Shown here: positions 4,811-18,650 of the stretch, piece by piece
How positions within the stretch are numbered: position 1 is the stretch's first letter
How the letters are laid out: every line of letters begins with the position of its first letter
NCBI GenBank assembly: GCA_036785325.1
Contig: JAXIVH010000042.1
Span: forward strand, 2,100,989 to 2,164,988
Length of the DNA stretch: 64,000 nt
Reading direction: 5' to 3'
Source of the DNA: Urophycis tenuis
Lineage: Eukaryota; Chordata; Actinopteri; Gadiformes; Phycidae
Translations under genes and position numbers: made by a program
The notes under the pieces: model-generated
Database searches by the model: none
What the model saw: the letters and a program-made list of their open reading frames with translations, nothing else
What the model was told of the DNA's origin: nothing

Positions 4811-6883
4811 AAGTTTTCCGGATGAAATGCATGCTGGGTAATTGTCTTCTTCCTCCAATATGTCAAGTGTAGGTTAAGGTTAGGGTAGATTTAGGGGTAG
4901 AGTTAGCAGTTAACCTTAACGTTAGGTTTGAAGTAAATGGGAGGGGTTGCGGTTAGGGTTAAGGTTAGGGCTGAGGTTAGGGTTAGGTATAAGGTTACGG
5001 TTTAGGGTTAAGGTTAGGGTTAAGGTTAGGGTTACGGTTAGGGCTAAGGTTAGGGCTAAGGTTAGAGTAAGGGTTAGGGTTAGCGTTACGGTTAGGGTAA
5101 GGTTAGGGTTAGGGTTAGAGGTTAGGGGTTAGGGGTTAGGGTTAAGATGAGGGCTGAGGTTAGGGTTAAGGTTAGGGCTGAGGGTAGGGTTAGGTTTAAG
5201 GTTAGGGATAAGGTTAGGGTTGGGGTTACGGCTGAAATTGGGGTTAAGGTTAGGGTTGAGGTTAGGGTTAGTGTTATGGATAAGGTTAGGTTAAGTGTTA
5301 GGGCCAAGGTTAGGGTTAAGGTTATGGTTAAGATTAGGGTTAGGGCTAGAATTAGGGTTAGGGCTAAGGTTAGGGTTAGGGTTATGGCTGAGGTTAGGGT
5401 TAAGGTTAGGTTTGAGGTTAGTGTTAAGGTTAGGGCCAAGGTTAGGGTTAGGGTTAAGGTTAGGGTTAGGGCTAAGGTTAGGGTTAGGGTTATGGCTGAG
5501 GCTAGGGTTAGGGCTAAAGTTAGGGCAAAGGTTAGAGTTAGGGTTAGCGTTAGAGTTAGGGTAGGGTTAGTGTTGGAGGTTAGGGTAGGCTTAGGGTTAG
5601 AGTTAGAGTAGGGGTTAGGGTTAGAGTTAGAGTAGGGGTTAGGGTTAGTGTTAAGGCTAAGGTTAGGGGTTGAGGTTAGTGTTAAGATTAGGGCCAAGGT
5701 AAGGGTTAGTGTTAGGGTTGAGTTAGGGTTAGGGCTAAGGTTAGGCCTATGGTTAGGGTTGGGTTCGTTAGAGTTATCTCGATGACCCCCCCCACCTCAT
5801 CCAACGACTCGGTAGTTGAATAGGGGATCAAAGGCAGTTGCACTCGCCAATATCTAGTCATCCGCAGCTCTCTTTTCCCATATTACCAAGAATGAAGTAA
5901 AACGAAATGGTTATCTGTCTTGTTGTGATATAACCGCTGATTTGGAGATATAGACTTGTTTTTCCTTTTCCCAAGGGTTTTCTTTGTTCCAAGATGAAGG
6001 TCAATCTAGTTTGATTGAAGGTACTTCCAATGCATTGGTATATTTACTTATTTGAATAAAGACGAGTCACAGCTGGAGTGAGACTTTTCTTTTCCATTTC
6101 TATTTTAGTATAAACGTGCTATCGAAATATTAGGACACGTCATCAGTAGTGGACCCTGGGATCATAGGGTGTTTCTGGCCATTGTCACTATACACCCTCA
6201 CCCAAGGGAGGCCCCCCCAAGAGTGATCAATTCTCAAGGTGTGTCGTTTCCGAAATGGAATTAGTATTGGGTTTAAGCTTTTTTAGGAGTGATCATTTGT
6301 TGAGGTAACGTCGAGGTAAGTAAAGGTAAGTAAAACACTTTTTAGGATACATTGTTTTGGTTATGGAGATGAGGGGGCACATACTTACCCCCTGACCAGC
6401 ACAAACCAGTTGTTAACACCGCTAGGTAGCCCTGGTTTGGCCAATCAGGGCCGGAGCTTGGTTCTTGTCCTCTGTTGGGTCCAGATGAACTAGCAGAAAA
6501 CTGGGGTCACGAAGGACCGAGGCCAGCCGTGACAAAGCACTGCCTCCACGGTCCCCCAATGCAGCTATTCTCAGCGATGGGTGTCCAGACCTAGGAAAGA
6601 CCAAGACCAGCCCCGACCAGCGGTGCCTTCCCAGTCGGTCCCAGGGTAGGAAAGGCCAAGGCCAGCCGCGACTAAGCACTGCCTCCCTGGCCCCTCCAGG
6701 ACCCCATGCCGAACAGCCTGTTAATAACAATTCCTGTGCCCCATACACCGCGCGACTACAGAGATTGTGTTGGAAGTTGACCTTAGAGAAGACTCAATGG
6801 CTTACTTTCCTCACCCAAAACAACAATTTCTTGGGGTAGTCTATTCTCGCCGTAGGTACTTCGGTAATGGGTTTTTTTGTGAA
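4811..6883 (+). repeat. Satellite unit U3, short class (2073 bp)
   Basis: Telomere-like block 4871-5763. It shares with U9 two linked variants at exactly 13840 bp: GATGAAGG (A at 5997) and a C-run followed by AAGAG (6211-6223). Private changes include GCTGAAATTGG near 5236 and GTTGGAAG near 6770. The - strand frame is 6422-6748 with one synonymous change. Confidence 0.97.
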
Positions 6884-8945
6884 AAGTTTTCCGGATGAAA
6901 TGCATGCTGGGTAATTGTCTTCTTCCTCCAATATGTCAAGTGTAGGTTAAGGTTAGGGTAGATTTAGGGGTAGAGTTAGCAGTTAACCTTAACGTTAGGT
7001 TTGAAGTAAATGGGAGGGGTTGCGGTTAGGGTTAAGGTTAGGGCTGAGGTTAGGGTTAGGTATAAGGTTACGGTTTAGGGTTAAGGTTAGGGTTAAGGTT
7101 AGGGTTACGGTTAGGGCTAAGGTTAGGGCTAAGGTTAGAGTAAGGGTTAGCGTTACGGTTAGGGTAAGGTTAGGGTTAGAGGTTAGGGGTTAGGGGTTAG
7201 GGTTAAGATGAGGGCTGAGGTTAGGGTTAAGGTTAGGGCTGAGGTTAGGGTTAGGTTTAAGGTTAGGGATAAGGTTAGGGTTGGGGTTACGGCTGAGATT
7301 GGGGTTAAGGTTAGGGTTGAGGTTAGGGTTAGTGTTATGGATAAGGTTAGGTTAAGTGTTAGGGCCAAGGTTAGGGTTAAGGTTATGGTTAAGATTAGGG
7401 TTAGGGCTAGAATTAGGGTTAGGGCTAAGGTTAGGGTTAGGGTTATGGCTGAGGTTAGGGTTAAGGTTAGGTTTGAGGTTAGTGTTAAGGTTAGGGCCAA
7501 GGTTAGGGTTAGGGTTAAGGTTAGGGTTAGGGCTAAGGTTAGGGTTAGGGTTATGGCTGAGGCTAGGGTTAGGGCTAAAGTTAGGGCAAAGGTTAGAGTT
7601 AGGGTTAGCGTTAGAGTTAGGGTAGGGTTAGTGTTGGAGGTTAGGGTAGGCTTAGGGTTAGAGTTAGAGTAGGGGTTAGGGTTAGAGTTAGAGTAGGGGT
7701 TAGGGTTAGTGTTAAGGCTAAGGTTAGGGGTTGAGGTTAGTGTTAAGATTAGGGCCAAGGTAAGGGTTAGTGTTAGGGTTGAGTTAGGGTTAGGGCTAAG
7801 GTTAGGCCTATGGTTAGGGTTGGGTTCGTTAGAGTTATCTCGATGACCCCCCCCACCTCATCCAACGACTCGGTAGTTGAATAGGGGATCAAAGGCAGTT
7901 GCACTCGCCAATATCTAGTCATCCGCAGCTCTCTTTTCCCATATTACCAAGAATGAAGTAAAACGAAATGGTTATCTGTCTTGTTGTGATATAACCGCTG
8001 ATTTGGAGATATAGACTTGTTTTTCCTTTTCCCAAAGGTTTTCTTTGTTCCAAGATGGAGGTCAATCTAGTTTGATTGAAGGTACTTCCAATGCATTGGT
8101 ATATTTACTTATTTGAATAAAGACGAGTCACAGCTGGAGTGAGACTTTTCTTTTCCATTTCTATTTTAGTATAAACGTGCTATCGAAATATTAGGACACG
8201 TCATCAGTAGTGGACCCTGGGATCATAGGGTGTTTCTGGCCATTGTCACTATACACCCTCACCCAAGGGAGGCCCCCCCGAGAGTGATCAATTCTCAAGG
8301 TGTGTCGTTTCCGAAATGGAATTGGTATTGGGTTTAAACTTTTTTAGGAGTGATCATTTGTTGAGGTAACGTCGAGGTAAGTAAAGGTAAGTAAAACACT
8401 TTTTAGGATACATTGTTTTGGTTATGGAGAGGAGGGGGCACATACTTACCCCCTGACCAGCACAAACCAGTTGTTAACACCGCTAGGTAGCCCTGGTTTG
8501 GCCAATCAGGGCCGGAGCTTGGTTCTTGTCCTCTGTTGGGTCCAGATAAACTAGCAGAAAACTGGGGTCACGAAGGACCGAGGCCAGCCGTGACAAAGCA
8601 CTGCCTCCACGGTCCCCCAATGCAGCTATCCTCAGCGATGGGTGTCCAGACCTAGGAAAGACCAAGACCAGCCCCGACCAGCGGTGCCTTCCCAGTCGGT
8701 CCCAGGGTAGGAAAGGCCAAGGCCAGCCGCGACTAAGCACTGCCTCCCTGGCCCCTCCAGGACCCCATGCCGAACAGCCTGTTAATAACAATTCCTGTGC
8801 CCCATACACCGCGCGACTACAGAGATTGTGTAGGAAGTTGACCTTAGAGAAGACTCAATGGCTTACTTTCCTCACCCAAAACAACAATTTCTTGGGGTAG
8901 TCTATTCTCGCCGTAGGTACTTCGGTAATGGGTTTTTTTGGTGAA
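6884..8945 (+). repeat. Satellite unit U4, short class (2062 bp)
   Basis: Telomere-like block 6944-7824. Two single-hexamer losses are seen, near 7147 (GTAAGGGTTAGCG) and near 7177, accounting for the shorter length. It carries the GCTGAGGTTAGG allele early in the block instead of GCTGAGGGTAGG, the PmeI-type A at 8338 and the A codon allele at 8548. The - strand frame is 8483-8809. Confidence 0.97.
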
Positions 8946-11724
8946 AAGTTTTCCGGATGAAATGCATGCTGGGTAATTGTCTTCTTCCTCCAATATGTCA
9001 AGTGTAGGTTAAGGTTAGGGTAGATTTAGGGGTAGAGTTAGCAGTTAACCTTAACGTTAGGTTTGAAGTAAATGGGAGGGGTTGCGGTTAGGGTTAAGGT
9101 TAGGGCTGAGGTTAGGGTTAGGTATAAGGTTACGGTTTAGGGTTAAGGTTAGGGTTAAGGTTAGGGTTACGGTTAGGGCTAAGGTTAGGGCTAAGGTTAG
9201 AGTAAGGGTTAGGGTTAGCGTTACGGTTAGGGTAAGGTTAGGGTTAGGGTTAGAGGTTAGGGGTTAGGGTTAAGATGAGGGCTGAGGTTAGGGTTAAGGT
9301 TAGGGCTGAGGTTAGGGTTAGGTTTAAGGTTAGGGATAAGGTTAGGGTTGGGGTTACGGCTGAGATTGGGGTTAAGGTTAGGGTTGAGGTTAGGGTTAGT
9401 GTTATGGATAAGGTTAGGTTAAGTGTTAGGGCCAAGGTTAGGGTTAAGGTTATGGTTAAGATTAGGGTTAGGGCTAGAATTAGGGTTAGGGCTAAGGTTA
9501 GGGTTAGGGTTATGGCTGAGATTAGGGTTAAGGTTAGGTTTGAGGTTAGTGTTAAGGTTAGGGCCAAGGTTAGGGTTAGGGTTAAGGTTAGGGTTAGGGC
9601 TAAGGTTAGGGTTAGGGTTATGGCTGAGGCTAGGGTTAGGGCTAAAGTTAGGGCAAAGGTTAGAGTTAGGGTTAGCGTTAGAGTTAGGGTAGGGTTAGTG
9701 TTGGAGGTTAGGGTAGGCTTAGGGTTAGAGTTAGAGTAGGGGTTAGGGTTAGAGTTAGAGTAGGGGTTAGGGTTAGTGTTAAGGCTAAGGTTAGGGGTTG
9801 AGGTTAGTGTTAAGATTAGGGCCAAGGTAAGGGTTAGTGTTAGGGTTGAGTTAGGGTTAGGGCTAAGGTTAGGCCTATGGTTAGGGTTGGGGTTGAGGTT
9901 ATCCCTAGGGTTAGAGTTAGAGCTAGAGATTGAGGAAGGTAGAGTCAAGGTGAGACAGTCTGTACGGACTGAACTCACCCCCGCCGGATCGGGCTAGTAC
10001 ACTCTATCTCCCCCAACTCCCTCATTTCCATGAGGGAAGACAGGGGAGAAGAGATGGGAGGAGTATATATATTTAATATATATTTTTTTTAGTAAATAAA
10101 TACATCGAGAGACTCACAGCTGGAGCGGGTTTTAATCTTTGTATTCAAGGTTGTTCCTCCTCTTTTGATTCCTCGCTGGTGGTGCGTCGTCTCCACCTAG
10201 TGGTCGTTTTGTGAAAAAGAGTTATAGAAATAGAAATAGAAATACTCTATTGTTCCCAGGTTGGGAAATTGCATTAATAGGTAAGTAATAATAATAATAA
10301 CAATAATAATAGGTAATTGCAATAGTTGGTAAGGTAATCTATATTTAATTTATTTATTTATATTTGTATATTTATTTAGTCTATTTATTTATTCATTTTT
10401 GTTTATTTATTTATTTAGATAAAGAGGATCACAGCTGGAGTGAGTTTTTAGTCTTTGTGTTAAAGGCTGGTTGCCTTCTTTTGATTCTTCAGTGGTGGTC
10501 CATCGCCTCCATCTAGTGGTCGTTTTGTGAATAACAGTTGGTAAGGTAATATAAATGGGTTGTGTAGAGAGCCCGTTCTTTCGATGGCCCTGTCTCGGTT
10601 AGGTTCGTTAGAGTTATCTCAATGACCCCCCCCCACCTCATCCAACGACTCGGTAGTTGAATAGGGGATCAAAGGCAGTTGCACTCGCCAATATCTAGTC
10701 ATCCGCAGCTCTCTTTTCCCATATTACCAAGAATGAAGTAAAACGAAATGGTTATCTGTCTTGTTGTGATATAACCGCTGATTTGGAGATATAGACTTGT
10801 TTTTCCTTTTCCCAAAGGTTTTCTTTGTTCCAAGATGGAGGTCAATCTAGTTTGATTGAAGGTACTTCCAATGCATTGGTATATTTACTTATTTGAATAA
10901 AGACGAGTCACAGCTGGAGTGAGACTTTTCTTTTCCATTTCTATTTTAGTATAAACGTGCTATCGAAATATTAGGACACGTCATCAGTAGTGGACCCTGG
11001 GATCATAGGGTGTTTCTGGCCATTGTCACTATACACCCTCACCCAAGGGAGGCCCCCCCGAGAGTGATCAATTCTCAAGGTGTGTCGTTTCCGAAATGGA
11101 ATTGGTATTGGGTTTAAGCTTTTTTAGGAGTGATCATTTGTTGAGGTAACGTCGAGGTAAGTGAAGGTAAGTAAAACACTTTTTAGGATACATTGTTTTG
11201 GTTATGGAGAGGAGGGGGCACATACTTACCCCCTGACCAGCACAAACCAGTTGTTAACACCGCTAGGTAGCCCTGGTTTGGCCAATCAGGGCCGGAGCTT
11301 GGTTCTTGTCCTCTGTTGGGTCCAGATAAACTAGCAGAAAACTGGGGTCACGAAGGACCGAGGCCAGCCGTGACAAAGCACTGCCTCCACGGTCCCCCAA
11401 TGCAGCTATCCTCAGCGATGGGTGTCCAGACCTAGGAAAGACCAAGACCAGCCCCGACCAGCGGTGCCTTCCCAGTCGGTCCCAGGGTAGGAAAGGCCAA
11501 GGCCAGCCGCGACTAAGCACTGCCTCCCTGGCCCCTCCAGGACCCCATGCCGAACAGCCTGTTAATAACAATTCCTGTGCCCCATACACCGCGCGACTAC
11601 AGAGATTGTGTAGGAAGTTGACCTTAGAGAAGAATCAATGGCTTACTTTCCTCACCCAAAACAACAATTTCTTGGGGTAGTCTATTCTCGCCGTAGGTAC
11701 TTCGGTAATGGGTTTTGTTGTGAA
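8946..11724 (+). repeat. Satellite unit U5, long class (2779 bp)
   Basis: Telomere-like block 9006-9928. One 7-bp GGTTAGG step is lost near 9258, as also in U13 and U15. It is the only unit combining the HindIII-type G (11118) with the A allele at 11328, which makes it an informative recombinant. The CTGTCTCGG and TCTCAATGACC changes near 10590-10625 are private. The - strand frame is 11263-11589. Confidence 0.97.
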
Positions 11725-14509
11725 AAGTTTTCCGGATGAAATGCATGCTGGGTAATTGTCTTCTTCCTCCAATATGTCAAGTGTAGGTTAAGGTTAGGGT
11801 AGATTTAGGGGTAGAGTTAGCAGTTAACCTTAACGTTAGGTTTGAAGTAAATGGGAGGGGTTGCGGTTAGGGTTAAGGTTAGGGCTGAGGTTAGGGTTAG
11901 GTATAAGGTTACGGTTTAGGGTTAAGGTTAGGGTTAAGGTTAGGGTTACGGTTAGGGCTAAGGTTAGGGCTAAGGTTAGAGTAAGGGTTAGGGTTAGCGT
12001 TACGGTTAGGGTAAGGTTAGGGTTAGGGTTAGAGGTTAGGGGTTAGGGGTTAGGGTTAAGATGAGGGCTGAGGTTAGGGTTAAGGTTAGGGCTGAGGGTA
12101 GGGTTAGGTTTAAGGTTAGGGATAAGGTTAGGGTTGGGGTTACGGCTGAGATTGGGGTTAAGGTTAGGGTTGAGGTTAGGGTTAGTGTTATGGATAAGGT
12201 TAGGTTAAGTGTTAGGGCCAAGGTTAGGGTTAAGGTTATGGTTAAGATTAGGGTTAGGGCTAGAATTAGGGTTAGGGCTAAGGTTAGGGTTAGGGTTATG
12301 GCTGAGGTTAGGGTTAAGGTTAGGTTTGAGGTTAGTGTTAAGGTTAGGGCCAAGGTTAGGGTTAGGGTTAAGGTTAGGGTTAGGGCTAAGGTTAGGGTTA
12401 GGGTTATGGCTGAGGCTAGGGTTAGGGCTAAAGTTAGGGCAAAGGTTAGAGTTAGGGTTAGCGTTAGAGTTAGGGTAGGGTTAGTGTTGGAGGTTAGGGT
12501 AGGCTTAGGGTTAGAGTTAGAGTAGGGGTTAGGGTTAGAGTTAGAGTAAGGGTTAGGGTTAGTGTTAAGGCTAAGGTTAGGGGTTGAGGTTAGTGTTAAG
12601 ATTAGGGCCAAGGTAAGGGTTAGTGTTAGGGTTGAGTTAGGGTTAGGGCTAAGGTTAGGCCTATGGTTAGGGTTGGGGTTGAGGTTATCCCTAGGGTTAG
12701 AGTTAGAGCTAGAGATTGAGGAAGGTAGAGTCAAGGTGAGACAGTCTGTACGGACTGAACTCACCCCCGCCGGATCGGGCTAGTACACTCTATCTCCCCC
12801 AACTCCCTCATTTCCATGAGGGAAGACAGGGGAGAAGAGATGGGAGGAGTATATATATTTAATATATATTTTTTTAGTAAATAAATACATCGAGAGACTC
12901 ACAGCTGGAGTGGGTTTTAATCTTTGTATTCAAGGTTGTTCCTCCTCTTTTGATTCCTCGCTGGTGGTGCGTCGTCTCCACCTAGTGGTCGTTTTGTGAA
13001 GAAGAGTTATAGAAATAGAAATAGAAATACTCTATTGTTCCCAGGTTGGGAAATTGCATTAATAGGTAAGTAATAATAATAATAACAATAATAATAGGTA
13101 ATTGCAATAGTTGGTAAGGTAATCTATATTTAATTTATTTATTTATATTTTTATATTTATTTAGTCTATTTATTTATTCATTTTTGTTTATTTATTTATT
13201 TAGATAAAGAAGATCACAGCTGGAGTGAGTTTTTAGTCTTTGTGTTAAAGGCTGGTTGCCTTCTTTTGATTCTTCAGTGGTGGTCCATCGCCTCCATCTA
13301 GTGGTCGTTTTGTGAAGAACAGTTGGTAAGGTAATATAAATGGGTTGTGTAGAGAGCCCGTTCTTTCGATGGCCCTGGCTCGGTTAGGTTCGTTAGAGTT
13401 ATCACGATGACCCCCCCCCACCTCATCCAACGACTCGGTAGTTGAATAGGGGATCAAAGGCAGTTGCACTCGCCAATATCTAGTCATCCGCAGCTCTCTT
13501 TTCCCATATTACCAAGAATGAAGTAAAACGAAATGGTTATCTGTCTTGTTGTGATATAACCGCTGATTTGGAGATATAGACTTGTTTTTCCTTTTCCCAA
13601 AGGTTTTCTTTGTTCCAAGATGGAGGTCAATCTAGTTTGATTGAAGGTACTTCCAATGCATTGGTATATTTACTTATTTGAATAAAGACGAGTCACAGCT
13701 GGAGTGAGACTTTTCTTTTCCATTTCTATTTTAGTATAAACGTGCTATCGAAATATTAGGACACGTCATCAGTAGTGGACCCTGGGATCATAGGGTGTTT
13801 CTGGCCATTGTCACTATACACCCTCACCCAAGGGAGGCCCCCCCGAGAGTGATCAATTCTCAAGGTGTGTCGTTTCCGAAATGGAATTGGTATTGGGTTT
13901 AAGCTTTTTTAGGAGTGATCATTTGTTGAGGTAACGTCGAGGTAAGTAAAGGTAAGTAAAACACTTTTTAGGATACATTGTTTTGGTTATGGAGAGGAGG
14001 GGGCACATACTTACCCCCTGACCAGCACAAACCAGTTGTTAACACCGCTAGGTAGCCCTGGTTTGGCCAATCAGGGCCGGAGCTTGGTTCTTGTCCTCTG
14101 TTGGGTCCAGATGAACTAGCAGAAAACTGGGGTCACGAAGGACCGAGGCCAGCCGTGACAAAGCACTGCCTCCACGGTCCCCCAATGCAGCTATCCTCAG
14201 CGATGGGTGTCCAGACCTAGGAAAGACCAAGACCAGCCCCGACCAGCGGTGCCTTCCCAGTCGGTCCCAGGGTAGGAAAGGCCAAGGCCAGCCGCGACTA
14301 AGCACTGCCTCCCTGGCCCCTCCAGGACCCCATGCCGAACAGCCTGTTAATAACAATTCCTGTGCCCCATACACCGCGCGACTACAGAGATTGTGTAGGA
14401 AGTTGACCTTAGAGAAGACTCAATGGCTTACTTTCCTCACCCAAAACAACAATTTCTTGGGGTAGTCTATTCTCGCCGTAGGTACTTCGGTAATGGGTTT
14501 TTTTGTGAA
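11725..14509 (+). repeat. Satellite unit U6, long class (2785 bp)
   Basis: Telomere-like block 11785-12714. Near twin of U1, with the same length, the same (TAA)n with an internal CAA, the same TTTTTATATTT allele and GAAGAACAG. It differs by GTTATCACG near 13404 and by GTTAGTGTTAAGG instead of GTTAGGGTTAAGG in the block. The C-run has nine C. The - strand frame is 14048-14374. Confidence 0.97.
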
Positions 14510-16582
14510 AAGTTTTCCGGATGAAATGCATGCTGGGTAATTGTCTTCTTCCTCCAATATGTCAAGTGTAGGTTAAGGTTAGGGTAGATTTAGGGGTAGA
14601 GTTAGCAGTTAACCTTAACGTTAGGTTTGAAGTAAATGGGAGGGGTTGCGGTTAGGGTTAAGGTTAGGGCTGAGGTTAGGGTTAGGTATAAGGTTACGGT
14701 TTAGGGTTAAGGTTAGGGTTAAGGTTAGGGTTACGGTTAGGGCTAAGGTTAGGGCTAAGGTTAGAGTAAGGGTTAGGGTTAGCGTTACGGTTAGGGTAAG
14801 GTTAGGGTTAGGGTTAGAGGTTAGGGGTTAGGGGTTAGGGTTAAGATGAGGGCTGAGGTTAGGGTTAAGGTTAGGGCTGAGGGTAGGGTTAGGTTTAAGG
14901 TTAGGGATAAGGTTAGGGTTGGGGTTACGGCTGAGATTGGGGTTAAGGTTAGGGTTGAGGTTAGGGTTAGTGTTATGGATAAGGTTAGGTTAAGTGTTAG
15001 GGCCAAGGTTAGGGTTAAGGTTATGGTTAAGATTAGGGTTAGGGTTAGAATTAGGGTTAGGGCTAAGGTTAGGGTTAGGGTTATGGCTGAGGTTAGGGTT
15101 AAGGTTAGGTTTGAGGTTAGTGTTAAGGTTAGGGCCAAGGTTAGGGTTAGGGTTAAGGTTAGGGTTAGGGCTAAGGTTAGGGTTAGGGTTATGGCTGAGG
15201 CTAGGGTTAGGGCTAAAGTTAGGGCAAAGGTTAGAGTTAGGGTTAGCGTTAGAGTTAGGGTAGGGTTAGTGTTGGAGGTTAGGGTAGGCTTAGGGTTAGA
15301 GTTAGAGTAGGGGTTAGGGTTAGAGTTAGAGTAGGGGTTAGGGTTAGTGTTAAGGCTAAGGTTAGGGGTTGAGGTTAGTGTTAAGATTAGGGCCAAGGTA
15401 AGGGTTAGTGTTAGGGTTGAGTTAGGGTTAGGGCTAAGGTTAGGCCTATGGTTAGGGTTGGGTTCGTTAGAGTTATCTCGATGACCCCCCCCACCTCATC
15501 CAACGACTCGGTAGTTGAATAGGGGATCAAAGGCAGTTGCACTCGCCAATATCTAGTCATCCGCAGCTCTATTTTCCCATATTACCAAGAATGAAGTAAA
15601 ACGAAATGGTTATCTGTCTTGTTGTGATATAACCGCTGATTTGGAGATATAGACTTGTTTTTCCTTTTCCCAAAGGTTTTCTTTGTTCCAAGATGGAGGT
15701 CAATCTAGTTTGATTGAAGGTACTTCCAATGCATTGGTATATTTACTTATTTGAATAAAGACGAGTCACAGCTGGAGTGAGACTTTTCTTTTCCATTTCT
15801 ATTTTAGTATAAACGTGCTATCGAAATATTAGGACACGTCATCAGTAGTGGACCCTGGGATCATAGGGTGTTTCTGGCCATTGTCACTATACACCCTCAC
15901 CCAAGGGAGGCCCCCCCGAGAGTGATCAATTCTCAAGGTGTGTCGTTTCCGAAATGGAATTGGTATTGGGTTTAAACTTTTTTAGGAGTGATCATTTGTT
16001 GAGGTAACGTCGAGGTAAGTAAAGGTAAGTAAAACACTTTTTAGGATACATTGTTTTGGTTATGGAGAGGAGGGGGCACATACTTACCCCCTGACCAGCA
16101 CAAACCAGTTGTTAACACCGCTAGGTAGCCCTGGTTTGGCCAATCAGGGCCGGAGCTTGGTTCTTGTCCTCTGTTGGGTCCAGATGAACTAGCAGAAAAC
16201 TGGGGTCACGAAGGACCGAGGCCAGCCGTGACAAAGCACTGCCTCCACGGTCCCCCAATGCAGCTATCCTCAGCGATGGGTGTCCAGACCTAGGAAAGAC
16301 CAAGACCAGCCCCGACCAGCGGTGCCTTCCCAGTCGGTCCCAGGGTAGGAAAGGCCAAGGCCAGCCGCGACTAAGCACTGCCTCCCTGGCCCCTCCAGGA
16401 CCCCATGCCGAACAGCCTGTTAATAACAATTCCTGTGCCCCATACACCGCGCGACTACAGAGATTGTGTAGGAAGTTGACCTTAGAGAAGACTCAATGGC
16501 TTACTTTCCTCACCCAAAACAACAATTTCTTGGGGTAGTCTATTCTCGCCGTAGGTACTTCGGTAATGGGTTTTTTTGTGAA
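14510..16582 (+). repeat. Satellite unit U7, short class (2073 bp)
   Basis: Telomere-like block 14570-15462. Private GGGTTAGAATTAGGG variant near 15048. CTCTATTTTCC near 15570 is shared with U8 (near 17642), linking these two neighbours. It combines the PmeI-type A (15976) with the G allele at 16186, a combination otherwise seen only in U20. The - strand frame is 16121-16447. Confidence 0.97.
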
Positions 16583-18650
16583 AAGTTTTCCGGATGAAAT
16601 GCATGCTGGGTAATTGTCTTCTTCCTCCAATATGTCAAGTGTAGGTTAAGGTTAGGGTAGATTTAGGGGTAGAGTTAGCAGTTAACCTTAACGTTAGGTT
16701 TGAAGTAAATGGGAGGGGTTGCGGTTAGGGTTGCGGTTAGGGCTGAGGTTAGGGTTAGGTATAAGGTTACGGTTTAGGGTTAAGGTTAGGGTTAAGGTTA
16801 GGGTTACGGTTAGGGCTAAGGTTAGGGCTAAGGTTAGAGTAAGGGTTAGGGTTAGCGTTACGGTTAGGGTAAGGTTAGGGTTAGGGTTAGAGGTTAGGGG
16901 TTAGGGGTTAGGGTTAAGATGAGGGCTGAGGTTAGGGTTAAGGTTAGGGCTGAGGGTAGGGTTAGGTTTAAGGTTAGGGATAAGGTTAGGGTTGGGGTTA
17001 CGGCTGAGATTGGGGTTAAGGTTAGGGTTGAGGTTAGGGTTAGTGTTATGGATAAGGTTAGGTTAAGTGTTAGGGCCAAGGTTAGGGTTAAGGTTATGGT
17101 TAAGATTAGGGTTAGGGCTAGAATTAGGGTTAGGGCTAAGGTTAGGGTTAGGGTTATGGCTGAGGTTAGGGTTAAGGTTAGGTTTGAGGTTAGTGTTAAG
17201 GTTAGGGCCAAGGTTAGGGTTAGGGTTAAGGTTAGGGTTAGGGCTAAGGTTAGGGTTAGGGTTATGGCTGAGGCTAGGGTTAGGGCTAAAGTTAGGGCAA
17301 AGGTTAGAGTTAGGGTTAGCGTTAGAGTTAGGGTAGGGTTAGTGTTGGAGGTTAGGGTAGGCTTAGGGTTAGAGTTAGAGTAGGGGTTAGGGTTAGAGTT
17401 AGAGTAGGGGTTAGGGTTAGTGTTAAGGCTAAGGTTAGGGGTTGAGGTTAGTGTTAAGATTAGGGCCAAGGTAAGGGTTAGTGTTAGGGTTGAGTTAGGG
17501 TTAGGGCTAAGGTTAGGCCTATGGTTAGGGTTGGGTTCGTTAGAGTTATCTCGATGACCCCCCCCACCTCATCCAACGACTCGGTAGTTGAATAGGGGAT
17601 CAAAGGCAGTTGCACTCGCCAATATCTAGTCATCCGCAGCTCTATTTTCCCATATTACCAAGAATGAAGTAAAACGAAATGGTTATCTGTCTTGTTGTGA
17701 TATAACCGCTGATTTGGAGATATAGACTTGTTTTTCCTTTTCCCAAAGGTTTTCTTTGTTCCAAGATGGAGGTCAATCTAGTTTGATTGAAGGTACTTCC
17801 AATGCATTGGTATATTTACTTATTTGAATAAAGACGAGTCACAGCTGGAGTGAGACTTTTCTTTTCCATTTCTATTTTAGTATAAACGTGCTATCGAAAT
17901 ATTAGGACACGTCATCAGTAGTGGACCCTGGGATCATAGGGTGTTTCTGGCCATTGTCACTATACACCCTCACCCAAGGGAGGCCCCCCCGAGAGTGATC
18001 AATTCTCAAGGTGTGTCGTTTCCGAAATGGAATTGGTATTGGGTTTAAACTTTTTTAGGAGTGATCATTTGTTGAGGTAACGTCGAGGTAAGTAAAGGTA
18101 AGTAAAACACTTTTTAGGATACATTGTTTTGGTTATGGAGAGGAGGGGGCACATACTTACCCCCTGACCAGCACAAACCAGTTGTTAACACCGCTAGGTA
18201 GCCCTGGTTTGGCCAATCAGGGCCGGAGCTTGGTTCTTGTCCTCTGTTGGGTCCAGATAAACTAGCAGAAAACTGACGAAGGACCGAGGCCAGCCGTGAC
18301 AAAGCACTGCCTCCACGGTCCCCCAATGCAGCTATCCTCAGCGATGGGTGTCCAGACCTAGGAAAGACCAAGACCAGCCCCGACCAGCGGTGCCTTCCCA
18401 GTCGGTCCCAGGGTAGGAAAGGCCAAGGCCAGCCGCGACTAAGCACTGCCTCCCTGGCCCCTCCAGGACCCCATGCCGAACAGCCTGTTAATAACAATTC
18501 CTGTGCCCCATACACCGCGCGACTACAGAGATTGTGTAGGAAGTTGACCTTAGAGAAGACTCAATGGCTTACTTTCCTCACCCAAAACAACAATTTCTTG
18601 GGGTAGTCTATTCTCGCCGTAGGTACTTCGGTAATGGGTTTTGTTGTGAA
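16583..18650 (+). repeat. Satellite unit U8, short class (2068 bp), frame-broken GC-rich segment
   Basis: Telomere-like block 16643-17535. A second TTGCGG hexamer replaces TTAAGG near 16731, suggesting a short slippage or conversion tract. A 5-bp deletion (GGGTC) at about 18275 shifts the - strand frame, so the reading frame runs 18114-18515 with an unrelated C-terminal part and passes through the usual stop. This is the only complete unit where the 108-codon frame is broken. It carries the PmeI-type A at 18049. Confidence 0.97.
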